Positions 37,101-52,100 of a stretch of DNA of 64,000 nt are shown piece by piece (within the stretch, counting starts at the first letter, position 1; each line of letters opens with the position of its first letter). This stretch comes from Temnopleurus reevesii. Its lineage: Eukaryota; Echinodermata; Echinoidea; Temnopleuroida; Temnopleuridae. The notes below the pieces were generated by a model that had not been told where the DNA came from, searched no databases, and saw nothing but the letters and a program-made list of their open reading frames with translations. Position numbers and translations under genes: made by a program. The stretch is taken from the NCBI GenBank assembly GCA_036244855.1, contig BQKZ01000626.1:11086-75085 (forward strand), in the 5' to 3' direction.

Positions 37101-40100
37101 TCATCTATATTCATGAAACTATTATCTTTGCACTATTGGCGGTAGAATTCTCATTATTTGGAAGGCAACCATTATTTGGGAGATGGTGATTTCACTAAGT
37201 GGTAATTCCCTTCTGGCCATTTTCATAAATAGTAATTGAAAGTACATTACCTAGGGTGACAATGTTGAAAACGATCCCATATGAAATAAATATGATCAGA
37301 CGACCCCATCATATCTTATATTTAATCTAATAGACCTTAACAAATTGCAGAGTGAAATTATTATTTTCCACTCAGCTTACTAAATTACTGATCTTGGAAT
37401 CAAAAGCTATTTGTAACCGTTTTGTTCAAGATATTAAAGTAGCTGTTTGAGATCTTAAAAACAAGAAATGAAATTTGACAAGAAAAAATATATATATCAA
37501 GTAATATTGGTACTAAATATTTTATGTACATATAAATATTAAGACCATAAATTTATACTCTAAAGTACATGAAAACTAATTAATCTTTTAAATTCTTCTT
37601 AATATCTACAAAACTCTCAATACTAATGAAAGATTTGGACAGTATTCTTGTAGAAATATTGTGCCATATCTTCAAATATCTGATTCTATTTGGCCCATAT
37701 TCAAGCATGGTGGAACTTTTGTAATCGCTTAGAATTTTCAATTCCTGCCCTTTTGCCACTGGCTATATTATTCATTCATTTGTAGCGACACTATGCACAA
37801 GAATGCTGAGAAGCTTCATTCGATGTCAAATGCTGCAGTATGTGGAATATGAATGGGCAATGTAATGAGAGGGTGAGGTATCAGGTTGCCCAGGAGGACT
37901 AGTCCCATAGGGGCCATTGATGGAGACAAAATGGCAGGGTAGATACCCTGTAGATGAAAGGGATCAGCAGAAAACTTGGATATCAACCCTTCAGGGGTTA
38001 AGCCTCACATGATCCTTACAGAAAATGTCATGAAAATATTGAAATTCATACTCGTGTTATGTTAGTTCTTCTGACAAAGTATGTTACATACTTGTATCAA
38101 TACAACTTTCCTGAATTTCTGTGCAAATACAAATTTTAAGCTAGCATACAATGTATGGTATATTTTTGTTTTCATTAGCATAGCATTCTTGCAAAAAAAG
38201 CTCTAGTCCAGCGTAAAATAATATATAGGGACAAAGAGCGGCAAGCATCCTAAATCTTAGAAATAAACCATATCCCAAGCGAGTTCTAACATAGCCCCGA
38301 CAAAGTATTGCAGGGACATTTTTCAGGAACATTTTTAGGAGGAAAATGTAAAACGAGCCCTCATAAATGAAAAAAGATATTTTCACTTGCTGTAGTCAGT
38401 TTATTACATGCATTAAAACAGGCATGTAGAAACTAATATTCCTTAGATGATACTTTACCACCAAAGATATTGACATTAGTCACACAATGCAATTCAAGAA
38501 ATAGAATACCATTGCACTCTGTATCAGTGAGTTGGACTCAAGTATTGAAGTTTTCAAAATTGATAAAATGTACAGAATGTCCACAAATGGTACTCTTGGT
38601 GGGTATATTTCGATTGTTTTAGTTAGGTATCCCAGGAAATAAAATAAATTTTAAAGCTATTAATATGCCTCATATTAGCCAAATTCAAGATATGCACTAT
38701 ATATGTGCATACTTATGAAGTGAAAAGCATACTCTCAAGACATAAGAAAATTCTTTTGAGACCTGGGAATTTACAGGCAGCATTTTATGAACAAAAATGT
38801 AGAACATTGGCATTATCTACCTTAGTTTCTCTTTTATTTCAATATAAAATATCTAGTTAAATCAGAAAATAAATCAGAATGTGAGAATCCAATAAAACAA
38901 GGATTCCAAACAAATTTCCAAATCAAAATATCAATTTATATACATACAATAGCTGCAAGATTCTCAAATTATTTGCCATGAAAACAATTAAGAAAGTTAT
39001 TTTATAAGTTTAGGAAGCTTCTAATGATACAAGGGGTGGGCATGATTTAGAAATATGAAAGCTAGCAAAAATTGTAGAGAAAATGCAGATTTATATTTTG
39101 ATAACAGAAATGATGTAAATATCCAATATATTTTCAAATGATTTAGAAAATATGTAATTTGATAATGTAAACACTGTATAATTTATCACATATATAAGGA
39201 GATACATATATTGAATGTTATGGTGTTAAATTATTTCTTCATATAATTAGAGTAGTGAATGCTATTGTTTGCTTTTTTAGAGTTAAACAAAATTAGAAAG
39301 AGGTAAAATGTTGATCAACTTTAGAGAGCACCATGTGAATTTTGTTTTATCATTTGCTTAATGACATTATGCTTAGAGATTTTGCCATTTCAAAAATTAT
39401 CAAATCAATGTGTCTGACCTATGCCATTACACCAACATTGATAAAAAAAAAACAACTAGAATGCAAAATAAGAGAAAGATACTGGCACTATCAAGATATA
39501 AATGAAAAATAAATAAATTGTACCAGGGATGCTCTATTCCTGCACAGTGTGTATATGTAGGTCAAATTTTCAATTTTAGGTTTTGTGGTGCTGTAAAATT
39601 GAAGCCTAATGATTTCACAGCTTAGTTTATGATAATCATTATTTAGAATCTGGCAGTTGAGATTATTTAAACAAAAACAATGTCGTAACATTCCTTTAAT
39701 TCCATGCTTATATCCATGTTACTTAGAATATACGAGCATTTCATATTCTGCAATTCAAGAAAGTATCATGCATGCTAAGTAATATCTATAAGAAAGGTCA
39801 TGTTGTTCAAGCCTCCATTACATAGATGTTTTCCTCTCTAAATATGTTTGACAAAGTAAAAGGGGGAAATATCTGTGCACTATGACTCTCAAAATAAGCA
39901 TAAACAATCTTATAGAGATGCATGTATAATAAATGTGTTGATATCACATATTCTTTAAATTTATTTGCAATAGAATACCAATAGTGTTTTAATGACTTTA
40001 CATGCTGCAAAAGGAAAGCAGATGTATGAAAGTCTTTTTTAATGATTATTTTTCTAATTCTTTGTAGAAGTGAAAATACATGGTAGAAAGGGGAAAAAAT

Positions 40101-43100
40101 CACACATCAAACCAATCATTTTCATGCTTCCAACAAAAACCAAACAAACAATTTGTTAATATTTTTAAATAGTGACAGTTGTTCAGAGAACAACTTTGAT
40201 TTACCTCACAACTGTCACTAAATGAAAACAGTAACAAATTGTTATATCGTTTCACAGATGCAAATAAATTAAAGGGGAAATTGCACTTCAGTGAAAATGA
40301 TTTTGAGGGTTGTAACATCTTTTTTTTTAATAATGACAAGAGGGTTTGTATGGATTTTATGGGAATACATGACCACGCAACCAAAGGTATGAAAATATAT
40401 ATTTATGAAAACACATATTTATGATGGCACACCACTTTAAAAAAAATCATAATAATTCACACAAAATCATAATATATCTATGTGCAATATCACAACTTCC
40501 ATGAATTTGGAATAAAGGAGCTTGAAAGTCTTTTTTATTGGAATGATGTGAATGAGGAATAAATTGTTTTCCACACATGTGCAAATGAATTGACTGCTTG
40601 AAATCAAAAAGATGGCAATACTTTGTAGCAATACTATGCTTTCAGATCCACAAGAAACAAATACACAGAGAATCTAGTGGTTCTGAATAGACAGCATTGA
40701 AATTACCATCCTCTTGAATCAAAACAGACAATAAACTTTTGATAATAAAGATAAATGCAGGATTTGTTAATATTGATTTCTATTACCTGGTCTTCATATA
40801 GTAGTTGGGTCTCCCTCTCCTAAGAAAATGAAAAATAAATTTGGGGTCATAATGTTCATGAAGCACACTTAACTTATCTAAATCTCATTAATAATATTTG
40901 TTTCATGTTAGAATTATCTGGAAATACATTTAGGATCACAATTCAAGTAAATCATGACTCGATTCTTAGGAAAATAAAGTTTGGGTTATTATGTTCAAAA
41001 GGACATAATTCATTTCTCCAGAAATGAATTCAATCACAATGTCAAAAAGCAAAATTCATATCTATAGTTTAAATTTGTGGTCCTTATATTGGAAAATACT
41101 TTCTCTCTTGAAATTGATTTGAACTTGAAATGCTCATCAATGTATACATTTGCTCTTTATCAACCGCTCTATCATTACCCCAAAGTCTAATATTCATGGA
41201 TTTTTTTATAAATGGAACTAAGCAATTAAACTACAGGTCTACTTTCATAAGATTGGGGCATTTTCTCAAGGAATTCAGAATCAAAGCAAGTTATTTCTTT
41301 CAACAGGGTTTAAAGATTAAAGATATTTTACAGCCTTAAAAGATATACATATGTATTGGAGAACCAATTCTTTTATATATTTTCCAATTCAATACTGCAT
41401 TTGCAACTGCAAGACATTGCAAATCAAAGTGGCTATAGTAATAATGATGGCAGTATTCAGGATAATCAGATAAACATGAATTAATTATCTTCTGCAAAAC
41501 TGAAGATTACTCAAAGTAACCAATACATGAATGTCTGCCAGCCAGATTAGTACAGACTTTACCAGTCTTAATATATGTTCCAAATTTTCACCATCCGAAT
41601 TATAATCAGAAGTTCATCTAAAGTTTATTTTAGTCCTGCCAATCAACTTCATACAGACTCAACAGTGGGTGGGAGAATAATTCAAAATTAAAGTTCAGAA
41701 CAAAAAGATTGATTGCTTCATTGTCATTTCCTCCTTACCCATGGTTTATTTTCAATAACACGCATGATGTTCGATAATGTATACTGATCTATATAGGACA
41801 GTATATATACATGACTGTTCTTCATGCAGTGTTCAAGTATATCATCTATTGATAGTTGCATGCAAGAAGGGTGCTGAGTACTTTATTAAAATATACTATA
41901 TAATCTAATAAGTAAATCTAGTATAAACATAAATCATAAATGCTACAAAATTTCTGACTAATTTCAGAAAGTGATTACCATAAGGAATATGCAGTGCAGT
42001 GTACGGTGTACTTTCCATGCTGTAATAATTACTCAAGTGAAGACAGGGTACACATAACTTTTGTTTTAAGCACTTGCCCAGTCAGACAAGTAGCATTTGC
42101 CTTTCCTTATAAAACTTGCCCAACGGTGACTTTTACTTGCCACGGGCAACCAGGAAGGTGCTTATGTGGCACCGTGGAAGAGGTGAAATTCATTAAAAAT
42201 CAATGTTTCCAATGAATCTCATTCAATTCTAAAAATATTGGGGTTGCATATTTATTTTCTTGCAGACGTTTCAGCTCTTTAAAGCAAAATAAGGAGAAAG
42301 ATAAACAGGAAGCCAAAGTCTAGGGGAAGTACAACATTGACAGGCGGCGGTGTGTGGAGTAGCGCATGGCTGGTCATGTTCTGGGTAAAAGCGGCCTCAC
42401 GGATCAATATTTGGATGCGCAAAGACACAGCCTTCATCGTCTAGAAGCATTTGCACCGTGGCATTTGAGTGAGAGATCAGAAATATGGACTTATGAAAAC
42501 AAGTCTTTATTACTTTCCTCCATCTTTCTCTCTCTCTCTCTATCCTGTCACCTGTCAAAAACAGGAAAAGCATACATATCTTCCTCTATATAAACAAGTA
42601 CTTCTTGTATTTACTTCCCTATTTGACAACAGAAGCATTCTTTTTCCTTTAGGTTTTCATATTGCCAATGATAAATTCGAAATAAAAAATAACATTGCAA
42701 TTTGAGAATATCTATATTGGCCTGTATTCCAATAGTGAGGTTTAACTTAACCTTGGACTAAGCCATTGTTATTTAGACCCAGGCTATTGAAAAATTAAAC
42801 CAAGAGTCTAAATGACAATGACTTAGACTTGGGTTAAGTTAAACCTCGCTATCGGAATACGGGAAATTGTGTTTACCTGGTAATAATTCTCTTTTAAATA
42901 AATGAAAATACAGACTTTCGAATGTACATCTTGGACTGTCTCATTAATTTTTGTTTTGTTTCTGTAATTACTGTTACAAAACATTACACACACAAAATCC
43001 TCTCACCATTCTACACTTTGGCCAAGCCTAATCAAAGGGAAAATATTACATAATCTAGGCAGGCATTATTTGTTCTTAAAAAATGTGTTCTGAAGTTGAT

Positions 43101-46100
43101 GTTACTGAGCTACATGTATTTTTAATTACCATAACTATCTTTGCAGAAAATCAAAGACACAATTCACAAATTCAAGCCTAACAGTACAGATAAACAAATA
43201 AAACTCAATCGTCCATTTCGTGCTAACATCGCAGAGGCACAATTATTTCTAACGAGCCGCGATCAATGGCTGTAACGCAGGTAACAAGCACAACCTGGTC
43301 GTTGCTCTAATCCACTCTTTAGCACCCTGAGCGGTGGCAGAAACAAGATTGCAGGATGGGGTGTTTGGAATACTAATAAAGTCTGAGTGAGAGAGGAGAG
43401 GAATAGATAATAGGGGTCCAGTAATCCAATCGGTTTGGCACTAGAGCGCATCAATAATGAACATGATTAGAAGCAGACTGTAGGAGCCGAATTCGGGTTA
43501 TCGGCAATCCTTTAGCACGGATCTGAATGCACAGTCTGAATACGATATGGACTATGAAGTCTTATGCTATGCTGCAAGGGATCTTAAAAAGGTCAAAGTC
43601 ATGAATACAAAGAAGAAGACTTTAAGAAATGTGAAGTGGCTTCCAGAGGGATTATGCAAATATTCAAAGACCGACTTGTAATAAAGGAGAAGATCTCTTT
43701 CTTTTATCATTAATTCAAAGATATTACAAGCCATTGAAAAAAATATATATTGAGTTGCCATGTTAGAATAAGGGCAAGCTTGGGATTGACAAAAAAAAAG
43801 TTATTTCACTGTTCCATTACATGTACACTTCCTTCTATATGGAGATAACATTCAGCAAAGTAATCTCTAATACTTGCCTAAACTTTTCTCCAGAAAAAAA
43901 ATTTTTCATTGTATTTTGCATAGCAAATATCTAGTTTAATTTCATAACCCAGAAGCGAACATCTCTTTTCATGTCATTGTTCTTTTTCATGTTCTCGTTC
44001 TTGTACAATGCAAACACCTTCCCCCTTCATAGAAAAAACTGAACAACATTTACACTCCCTCTCTTTGCCTCTTCTTTTCATGATATGAAACCAGTAATAA
44101 GCATCATGAAAACATATCCATGGTCGATAGAATACCACAACGACATCAAACACATTCTGACACATCTGCACTGTGGCTGAATTCAAGCTAGCTAAATTGC
44201 TTCTGGAGGCTATTCTGCACATGCTCTCTCCACCCTAGTCATCTACCAAGCTGCAAATTATGTGCAGCTGGAATGCTTCCGTGTATGGATGTGCCTACGC
44301 GAGATGGACACAAGATTGCCAATTTGAGATGTACCGTTATGAAGTGTGGTGATTTTTGTGTGCAGTCGTCCTTACTTTATGCGAATATTGTTCCCTCATC
44401 CCTCAACAAAAGTTGCAAATTAGTTGCTTCTTGAATACCCATCAAGCATGCTACAAGTGAGATTGCTAATTCCAAAAGAATACATGGGAAGGAAATTGGA
44501 AAAATTTTGATAGGAAAAGTCAGTCATACTCATTTTTTGCATTTAATGTGTGCGAGAATATGTGAATTGTTACGAGGCATTTGGAGGTTGAATAATATGG
44601 GATAAAATTGTGAGTCATTTTCACCTCCAATATTTTTTACCTCACTCATGGATAAATTTTAAGAGTTAATGACAGTCGGATATTCAATGCTTTTAATTTT
44701 AATTAATATGAATATGAACATCCATTCCATTAATCCTTATTACAATTAAGACAGTAATTGTTACCAAAATCCTTTAAGTAACAAGAGTTTCTCCTTTGTT
44801 TGGTAATAAACATAATAAAGCTTTATCATCAAACCATGCCAGCATCCCATGAACATACCATTGACTTTCTGAACAGGAAAATGATCAAACCTTCAAAATG
44901 TTTTCCATGCAATTTTCATGATATCCACACCATATAATGGCTGTTCAATATCTGGCCTAGCTAATATGTCACACTGACTGCTTTTGAAGTGCGTGTTCGA
45001 GCAAATCCAAGCTTGAAATATCTGCCTTGGGCCATCTCTGTCTTGTCCGCCGAGCAAGGTCAAGCTCATCAAGGTCTGGGGGGGGGGGGACAGGGGAGGG
45101 GTCCCAGCATGAAGGTTATTAGGTTGGATGAGAAGACTTCAACCTGTAGGGTTCTTATCTTATCACGGTGGCATGTACTCCATCCACAGTGACTGCAAGG
45201 GGATGAGACACAGTCGTAATTGGATAGGCAGAGGGAGGTAATTAAACCTGACGAGATGCGCGCTTCAGTCGCGAGTGTTTTGCTCAGTCGGATGCATTCC
45301 CGCTTCCCTGTTCAGTAATGTCGTTATCCACTGTTCTGCCATGCGAGAAGCACACACACGCACTGCAAACCAGCCAAGAACTTGTTGATCGAAGAAAGAC
45401 AGAGAGCATGATTAAGTAGGGTTAACGGGACACGGGAGCCTCAACGATTAAGTTCACTTAGCTAGACTGGTGTATAAATAAGATGAGTCACTATATTCCT
45501 GCATTTTAGTTGTTTCCCTCTGAACAAATCTATTCTCAATCCGACAAACAGTGACAGATAATGGTCGGATTATAACATAAGCTTTCCTTCTATGTTTTTA
45601 CATAAAAAACAAGCATACAAGTGGTTGCTACACAGTATTTATCACTGCAAATAACTCACATCTCATTTATAAGAACCCCCTCTTTGATCAATTTTGCCAC
45701 TAAAAAAGTTCCTTGCACCATTGCAAGGGTCTTATGCTGCATTTGTAAGGCAGGCAATAGACGCAGTCGGAAGAATATTAACATTGCATGTTAGTGGATG
45801 AGAACTTAGTGGATGACATCTCAACCCTGAAGAAAATTATGTGCAATAGGATATGAAGACGGTTGCAAAGAAAAGGCACTGAGAAATTTACCAATATAAA
45901 GAAGGATCACAGCCCTTTGATGTGTACATGTAGTTCAATGGAGACCAAAAGAAAATGACTTAAGCTTTGGTATTTGAGGAGTTCACTTTAAAAAAAATCC
46001 TTTTATAGTGATACTGGATGATGATTTTCTCCTCACTTATACTCCAAATTTTGATCGTCCCTCTCTTGCTTTTACTATCTAAAAACACACCTACACAATC

Positions 46101-49100
46101 ACACATGCAAGCATAAACCACCCCTCTCACCATCTCTCTTTCATCCTCCCTCCCTCCCTCCCTCCCTCTGTACGTCATGACCACATTCTCTCAGCCCATC
46201 CCATGTTGATGTCTGCTCAACAAACAAGTGCATAATCCACTGAGATTTTCTTCCCTCTTGCTTCAGTAAACCCTCAGTTGAGATAGCATCAATGCCAGGC
46301 AGCATTCCCCAGAGTGTGCTTGGAGCATTGGACGAACAAATTCACTTTCTCATCGTCCAGCCAACCAACCGAGCCATCTCCGGCTACTAAAAACCTTGAT
46401 GTGATTCAGACAAAATTAACCAGTTCACTGCTCAGGGGCTTGATGACTAATTTCGCCGTCTTGTCTTTCAGGATCCGGCACGTGAGACGGAAGACGGGAG
46501 AGTCAGAAAGCTTTGGAGGTGGCACTTTATAACATCCCCATCATCTCCCAGGGTAGCTTAATGTTTAGTTAGGAAGGAACAAAATCTTCTGCTTTGAGGG
46601 GGAGAAAGGAATTAGCTATTCAGTCCCTGGAATGTAAATTTACAAATTAGGTGAGGAAATCAATGGAGTTGTTTTTTTGACAGGTAAGAGAAGACTGAAC
46701 TGCAGGGACCTTGAAAAGCAAGTACCGGCCACTTTTCTGAACCACACAGAATTAAGGATATAGGATTATATCTGTCTTGTGCAGCTCCAAAGAACTTAAA
46801 ACAAATGTTTGATGTACAAGAAATCTAAAATCTACAATATAATAATAAGATATACTCACCACATCAAGAATTCTTTCTTCTAAATCTTGATTGATTTCAT
46901 GCAATTCCTGGTGGCTTTTTTCCAGCCTGTAAAGAGAAAGAAAATAAACATACAAACATGTTAAGTTAAACTGCATACATTAAGTAAATTACTTTATTAA
47001 AAAGACATGAACATATCATTTCAGGCAAATTATTTAGACAAAATAATCTCAATATGTGCAGAAGCTTTTGTGCAAATAGCCAGCTCAGGAGTAATAGGAT
47101 TTCAGAGGGCTTTGTCATTTTTACTACCAGATAAAAGGGCAAAGAAAATGGACAAAATACTCTCTATTCAAACTTTTACAATGGCTCTACAAGACAAAAG
47201 AAAAGAGCTTCAGTGCCATTCCATTAACAAATACAACATGGGTTCTACATTCTTCCATATTTAACTGGGAAGGACATCTCTTTTGTGTGCTTGAGCAATG
47301 TAAAGGCTTGCGTGGGAAGTTGTTTATGTTTGTCCAACGTATTTGTCCTTAGATTTCCTAGTGCTTCCTGGTTAAGCACATTTACATAGTTTGTAGATTT
47401 GATGCTCATAACTTGTGTGATTTAATCTGTTTTCTCATCCAAACGTCACACATGACAGACTACAGACAGACAATAACATAGCAAAGACACCTCGTAATGC
47501 AACAACGCACAAACATCCCATTGGGGGCGATACCCACGTATTGCAATCAATCAATTTATTGAAATAGAATGCTAGGTAATGACTCTTCATTAATATTGTC
47601 TTTCCGTTCGTTTTCCCATCAGGTATTCCTTTCTTGCAGATCTCCAGTTCCAGGCCATTTACAATGGCGTTGAGGTAGTTTGGGGATGAAAATGTCTTTC
47701 CTCATTTTTCTTACAGAAAAAAAATTAACTATGCACTGAGAGTGGAAAAAGAGAGGGCAGAATTATTTAAGTAGGATTTCGCACAAAATATATGGTAGAT
47801 GGGGATGAATTACCACCCTTCCCCATCCCGCCATCAAAATTAAATCCATCAGCACTGTTCTTTCATTAATCAGTCCAATGGTACACTGTTTTTATTGCCT
47901 TAGGGACAGGTTTGCAGTGAGACAATGACAGATAGTTCACATACAATCCATCAGCATTCTTGTATTCTAATGATTTCATTTTGACCAATCTTTGAAACGA
48001 GAGGTAACACATATCTTTCAAAGGTATGCTAGATGCTATAGAATCCAATTCACTCTTACATTATCCTTCCCTTCCTGCCTCTTGAATATGTTCAGATTTC
48101 CTCGTAAAATTTGCAAATTTGTGGCCTTAAAGAGTTTCAATTAATTAATTACATAGACATGGAGGGCTGTAATTCAAGATAATTTGCCAATCATCTGGCA
48201 CCTCACAAAAATATTACTTTACCCTTTTTTTGATGCAGTAATTTGGAGACCCCTATCAACCTTATTAACAACAATTTGCATTTTCATATTTGATATATTA
48301 ACATTATGATATTTAATGGAAGGTGCTAAAATATTTCAAGTAATAATATATTTAGCTTATCAAATTAAAGAATGTTATGTGAGGCTTAATTTGATGGCAT
48401 TGGGATGGGCTGTTAAAACTAAATTATCATTTTTTAATCTCAATTTCCTTTTTCCACCAACACACACTATATTAGAATGACCAATTTCAGAGTATAGTAT
48501 TATATTTCAAATGTTAGATATATAATGTCACTTTCTTAATTTGAATTTTGAAAGGAAAAATAAAAAACAATAACAATGAAAATAAATAAACACATATTGC
48601 ATCATTTAATTAGACAATTCTTTGAAGTCCTGTGAACCCTATGAAAAAAATAACATAAAATTACAAGCCTATACTGTATTACCTTACAATAGGAAGCAGA
48701 ATCCTTTGGAAGAAATTTCCTTACTAATTTCACATCTACTGTAGATCTACAGTGTTTATACAGCGCCAATAAATTTGACAATACAAATACACATATAGGC
48801 TTGCTTATTCTAGCATCCCTTAACCTATAGTCCCTACTAACACACTGCAATGTAGGAACCCTTCTCATGCACTTTTCATGGCGACCTACCATCAATATAG
48901 TTTCCCCATATCTCTAAATGAACCAAACACTATTCATGCAATTTGTCTTTTAAGTTTGATTCCATTCCATATCCCAAGGCACACCGCCTGGCCAGCGGTG
49001 GGATGTAGTCCCATGTAGTTATTATGCAGGATGGTTAAAAGGTGCATTTATCTCGTTTATCTTGGAATGCAAGACGATACTTTGGGAGTGGAGGCAGAGA

Positions 49101-52100
49101 AAGGGGTCAGGGAAGGAGATGGTTATCTTTGTATGCGGCCACTTGTTTATATGGGAGCAGAGGGGCATCAGGTGATGTCTTAATGGGTTAGGAGGAGGAG
49201 GAAACGAGAGAGAGGATGGAGACGAAGGAAGATGGGTCACCTCGGAGGACAGGATGAAGATGTATGTGGATGGAGGAATGGGAGAGGAACTAATTATCAT
49301 AGCTTTGAGGGAGAGGGGAAGAGAAGAGCAGGAGATGGAAAGTTTGAAAGAGAGTGGAAAAAATTGGCGACATGGGAGGGAGTGGAAACACTGGGTATCA
49401 CAAAATTGGAATAATACATTTGCTTTGTTATTTGACATTTGTGGGAAGCCAAGGGGAAAAGGAATAAAAAGAGAATGATTTGGTGTATATATTAACTATA
49501 CTGAAATGTGCAATAAATAAACAGGATGGGCATGAAAATGAAAAAGATGCAAAGTTTGGTTTGCATAACTTCAAAGTTGGCCATTTAGAAGACAAAAAAA
49601 CTGATCCATTGATAAAGAATTTCGAGGATGATGCACGCATGTTCACTATTTGTGTTCTGACTGTGAACGCCAATAATTTTGCATACATAAATTTTAGCGA
49701 ATTCACTGAATTTCAAACTTTTTCATGCAGTAAAGAGATGTCATTTCCACATTTTGAGAGATGATTAGACATCTATGGGCATCATTCTAATGAGTGAATA
49801 TTATTAGCAAATTCATGGTTGCGAAGTTTGCAAAACTAATACCCCAGCAAAAATTCCAGCTTTAACAGTATTTGGTGGACCTACATGTATAATGTCCAAA
49901 GTGACAGTCTACATCATCAAGATAACAACATGCAGAAAACTCAAAACGCACAATACACAAAAGAAATTATAAACATAGATCTATCTTCCTCATATCTGTA
50001 TCCATAACACTCACAGTTATTATAATACCATGCTGATATTTCACCAATTACTGATTGTTATTAATAGACTCCCAGCCGGGTCATAAAGTTTGCCTCAATC
50101 AATCAATTCCATAAACCCTCCAACAAACATTGTCAACAAGTCCATTCATCATACTAAGTGGATCAAGTGTGACTCATCAAGATGCATACAATTCCTAATG
50201 GATGGTGATGATGATGATGGAGGAGAATAATAGATGCGTTCTGGTGAGATGTTAAAACATGAACATGAAATTTTCATGCAAATATTTGCAAATACTCACT
50301 TAGCAAGTATGTCATTAAAAATATGCACATCATCAAAGGTAAATGCTGTGCTTCAAAACAATAGGGATGGCAATTGTGAATGCATGCCCTTTCATTTTTA
50401 CCCATCCAAGTATTATTTCATGTGTATGGATGCATCAGATATGAAAATGCTCCTTTCAAGCTTCCCTATCCCCCCCCCCCCTCACCTTTTACAAATCCTG
50501 GATCAACCGACCCACCCTCTCTGACATGAACTTTCTTTTAACTTTTCACTCAAATTGAAAAGTCACATCAAAATTAGAAATAAACATGTGAAATACAACC
50601 TGAAAAGTCATTTTCATATGATCCCTGGCTTTTTTTTCCAAGTCTTATTTTGTTAATAAATTATCTAATTTGTGTTCTGGAAAAAATTACTAACAAACCT
50701 TTTTCCAACCAACCAATGCTATCTTTCAAAACAAGCATATGAGGGCAGCCAAATAATTATTTTTGCTTAATGAGTACACAACATCAGGGAGGTCTATTCA
50801 TCATAATAGTAGACAGTTCTTCATGCGGGATCAATCCTCTTCCAGTGATAATCAGACAAGGATTTGGTGAGATCAGGGACGGGTTGGAGAGCTATGACGC
50901 ACCTAATTGGGAGTGACACTACTCATCTTATTATCCTTCTATACACAGCTCATCAAGCCATACAAATTATCTGGTCAGAATCAAACGATATAGGCGCAGA
51001 TCTTGAAGAGTGCGGAGACAAAATTGGCGTGGCTTGATTTAATGATGGCAATTTGCGGACAACAATGACCCAATTGCTTGGAACATCGCTCTAAAAGTCC
51101 AAGGGCATCTCCATTTCATAAATCTTTTTATTCATGGCTTGTCGTAATTATCAGCCCTAAATATGTTTAAATTTCCTAATGAATCTGTAAGTTCATTGCT
51201 ATTTATCCTGAATGTAAACAGCCATAAAATATCAAGGTTATGTCATACCCTAAGGATAGGCGGAGATAAAGCATTTCATGTATTCAGGCATGATACGTCA
51301 TTGTGATTCTCCTCCACTTTCTTACCAATTAATGTTTAGTCATTAACCATGTACAGTACGCTGTACAGACCTTCGAAGAAACATCCTGACGTCAATTCAT
51401 TATTTTGAGTGACAAATAATTATATTTATCTCCTTTTAGTGCTTCACAATCCATAAAAGGCACAATGCATCGTCAATGCAAACAAGATGTTGAATTATTT
51501 TAACAATTAATAGTGGGAGTTTTAATCTATTGTTGTGTGGGCATATTGATGCATGTTTGAATAATTTTGTATTTTCTCATCTATTATCACAAAATGATGA
51601 AATTGCTTCCAACCCTCATTAATCTATCAAAATTTTGAGATGTGTATTGATCCTGAAACTTATCTCTATCATTCCAATATTATTATACACTAATGGCAAT
51701 ATATTCACAGAACAATACAATGATATATTCAGGTATCAAATGACTTGAATTGAATTAAGAAAAAGAATGAAGAGTGAGTCAACTCAGGTGATAGATTGGT
51801 GGTAATGACTATACTGTGGGAGTTGGTTTGGCTTATTAATTCCGTTTGGAGCTTATCGGCATTACAAAAACCAATACATCACTTTCCATAATTGTAGCTA
51901 TTTTATATGATTACATTAATTCTGAAGAGTTTATTTCATGTATCCCTAAAAATTTTACATCTTCTTTCAAAACCATCTTCATTTGCTCCATATATCCCTA
52001 AATCAATATTTCCAGAGAAGTAAAAAGACCCGACAAGGGTTGAACATAGTCTTTGCTCAGTAAGTTTTCATGTTAAGGGTCAAGCCAATCCACGCACAGC

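Noticed and set aside
41994..42215. Cysteine-containing 73-codon ORF
   Set aside because: No recognised domain, no fitting splice sites; the repeated ACTTGCC motif suggests an old repeat.
49022..49478. 138-codon minus-strand ORF and its plus-strand partners
   Set aside because: Open because of purine/pyrimidine strand bias; no domain.
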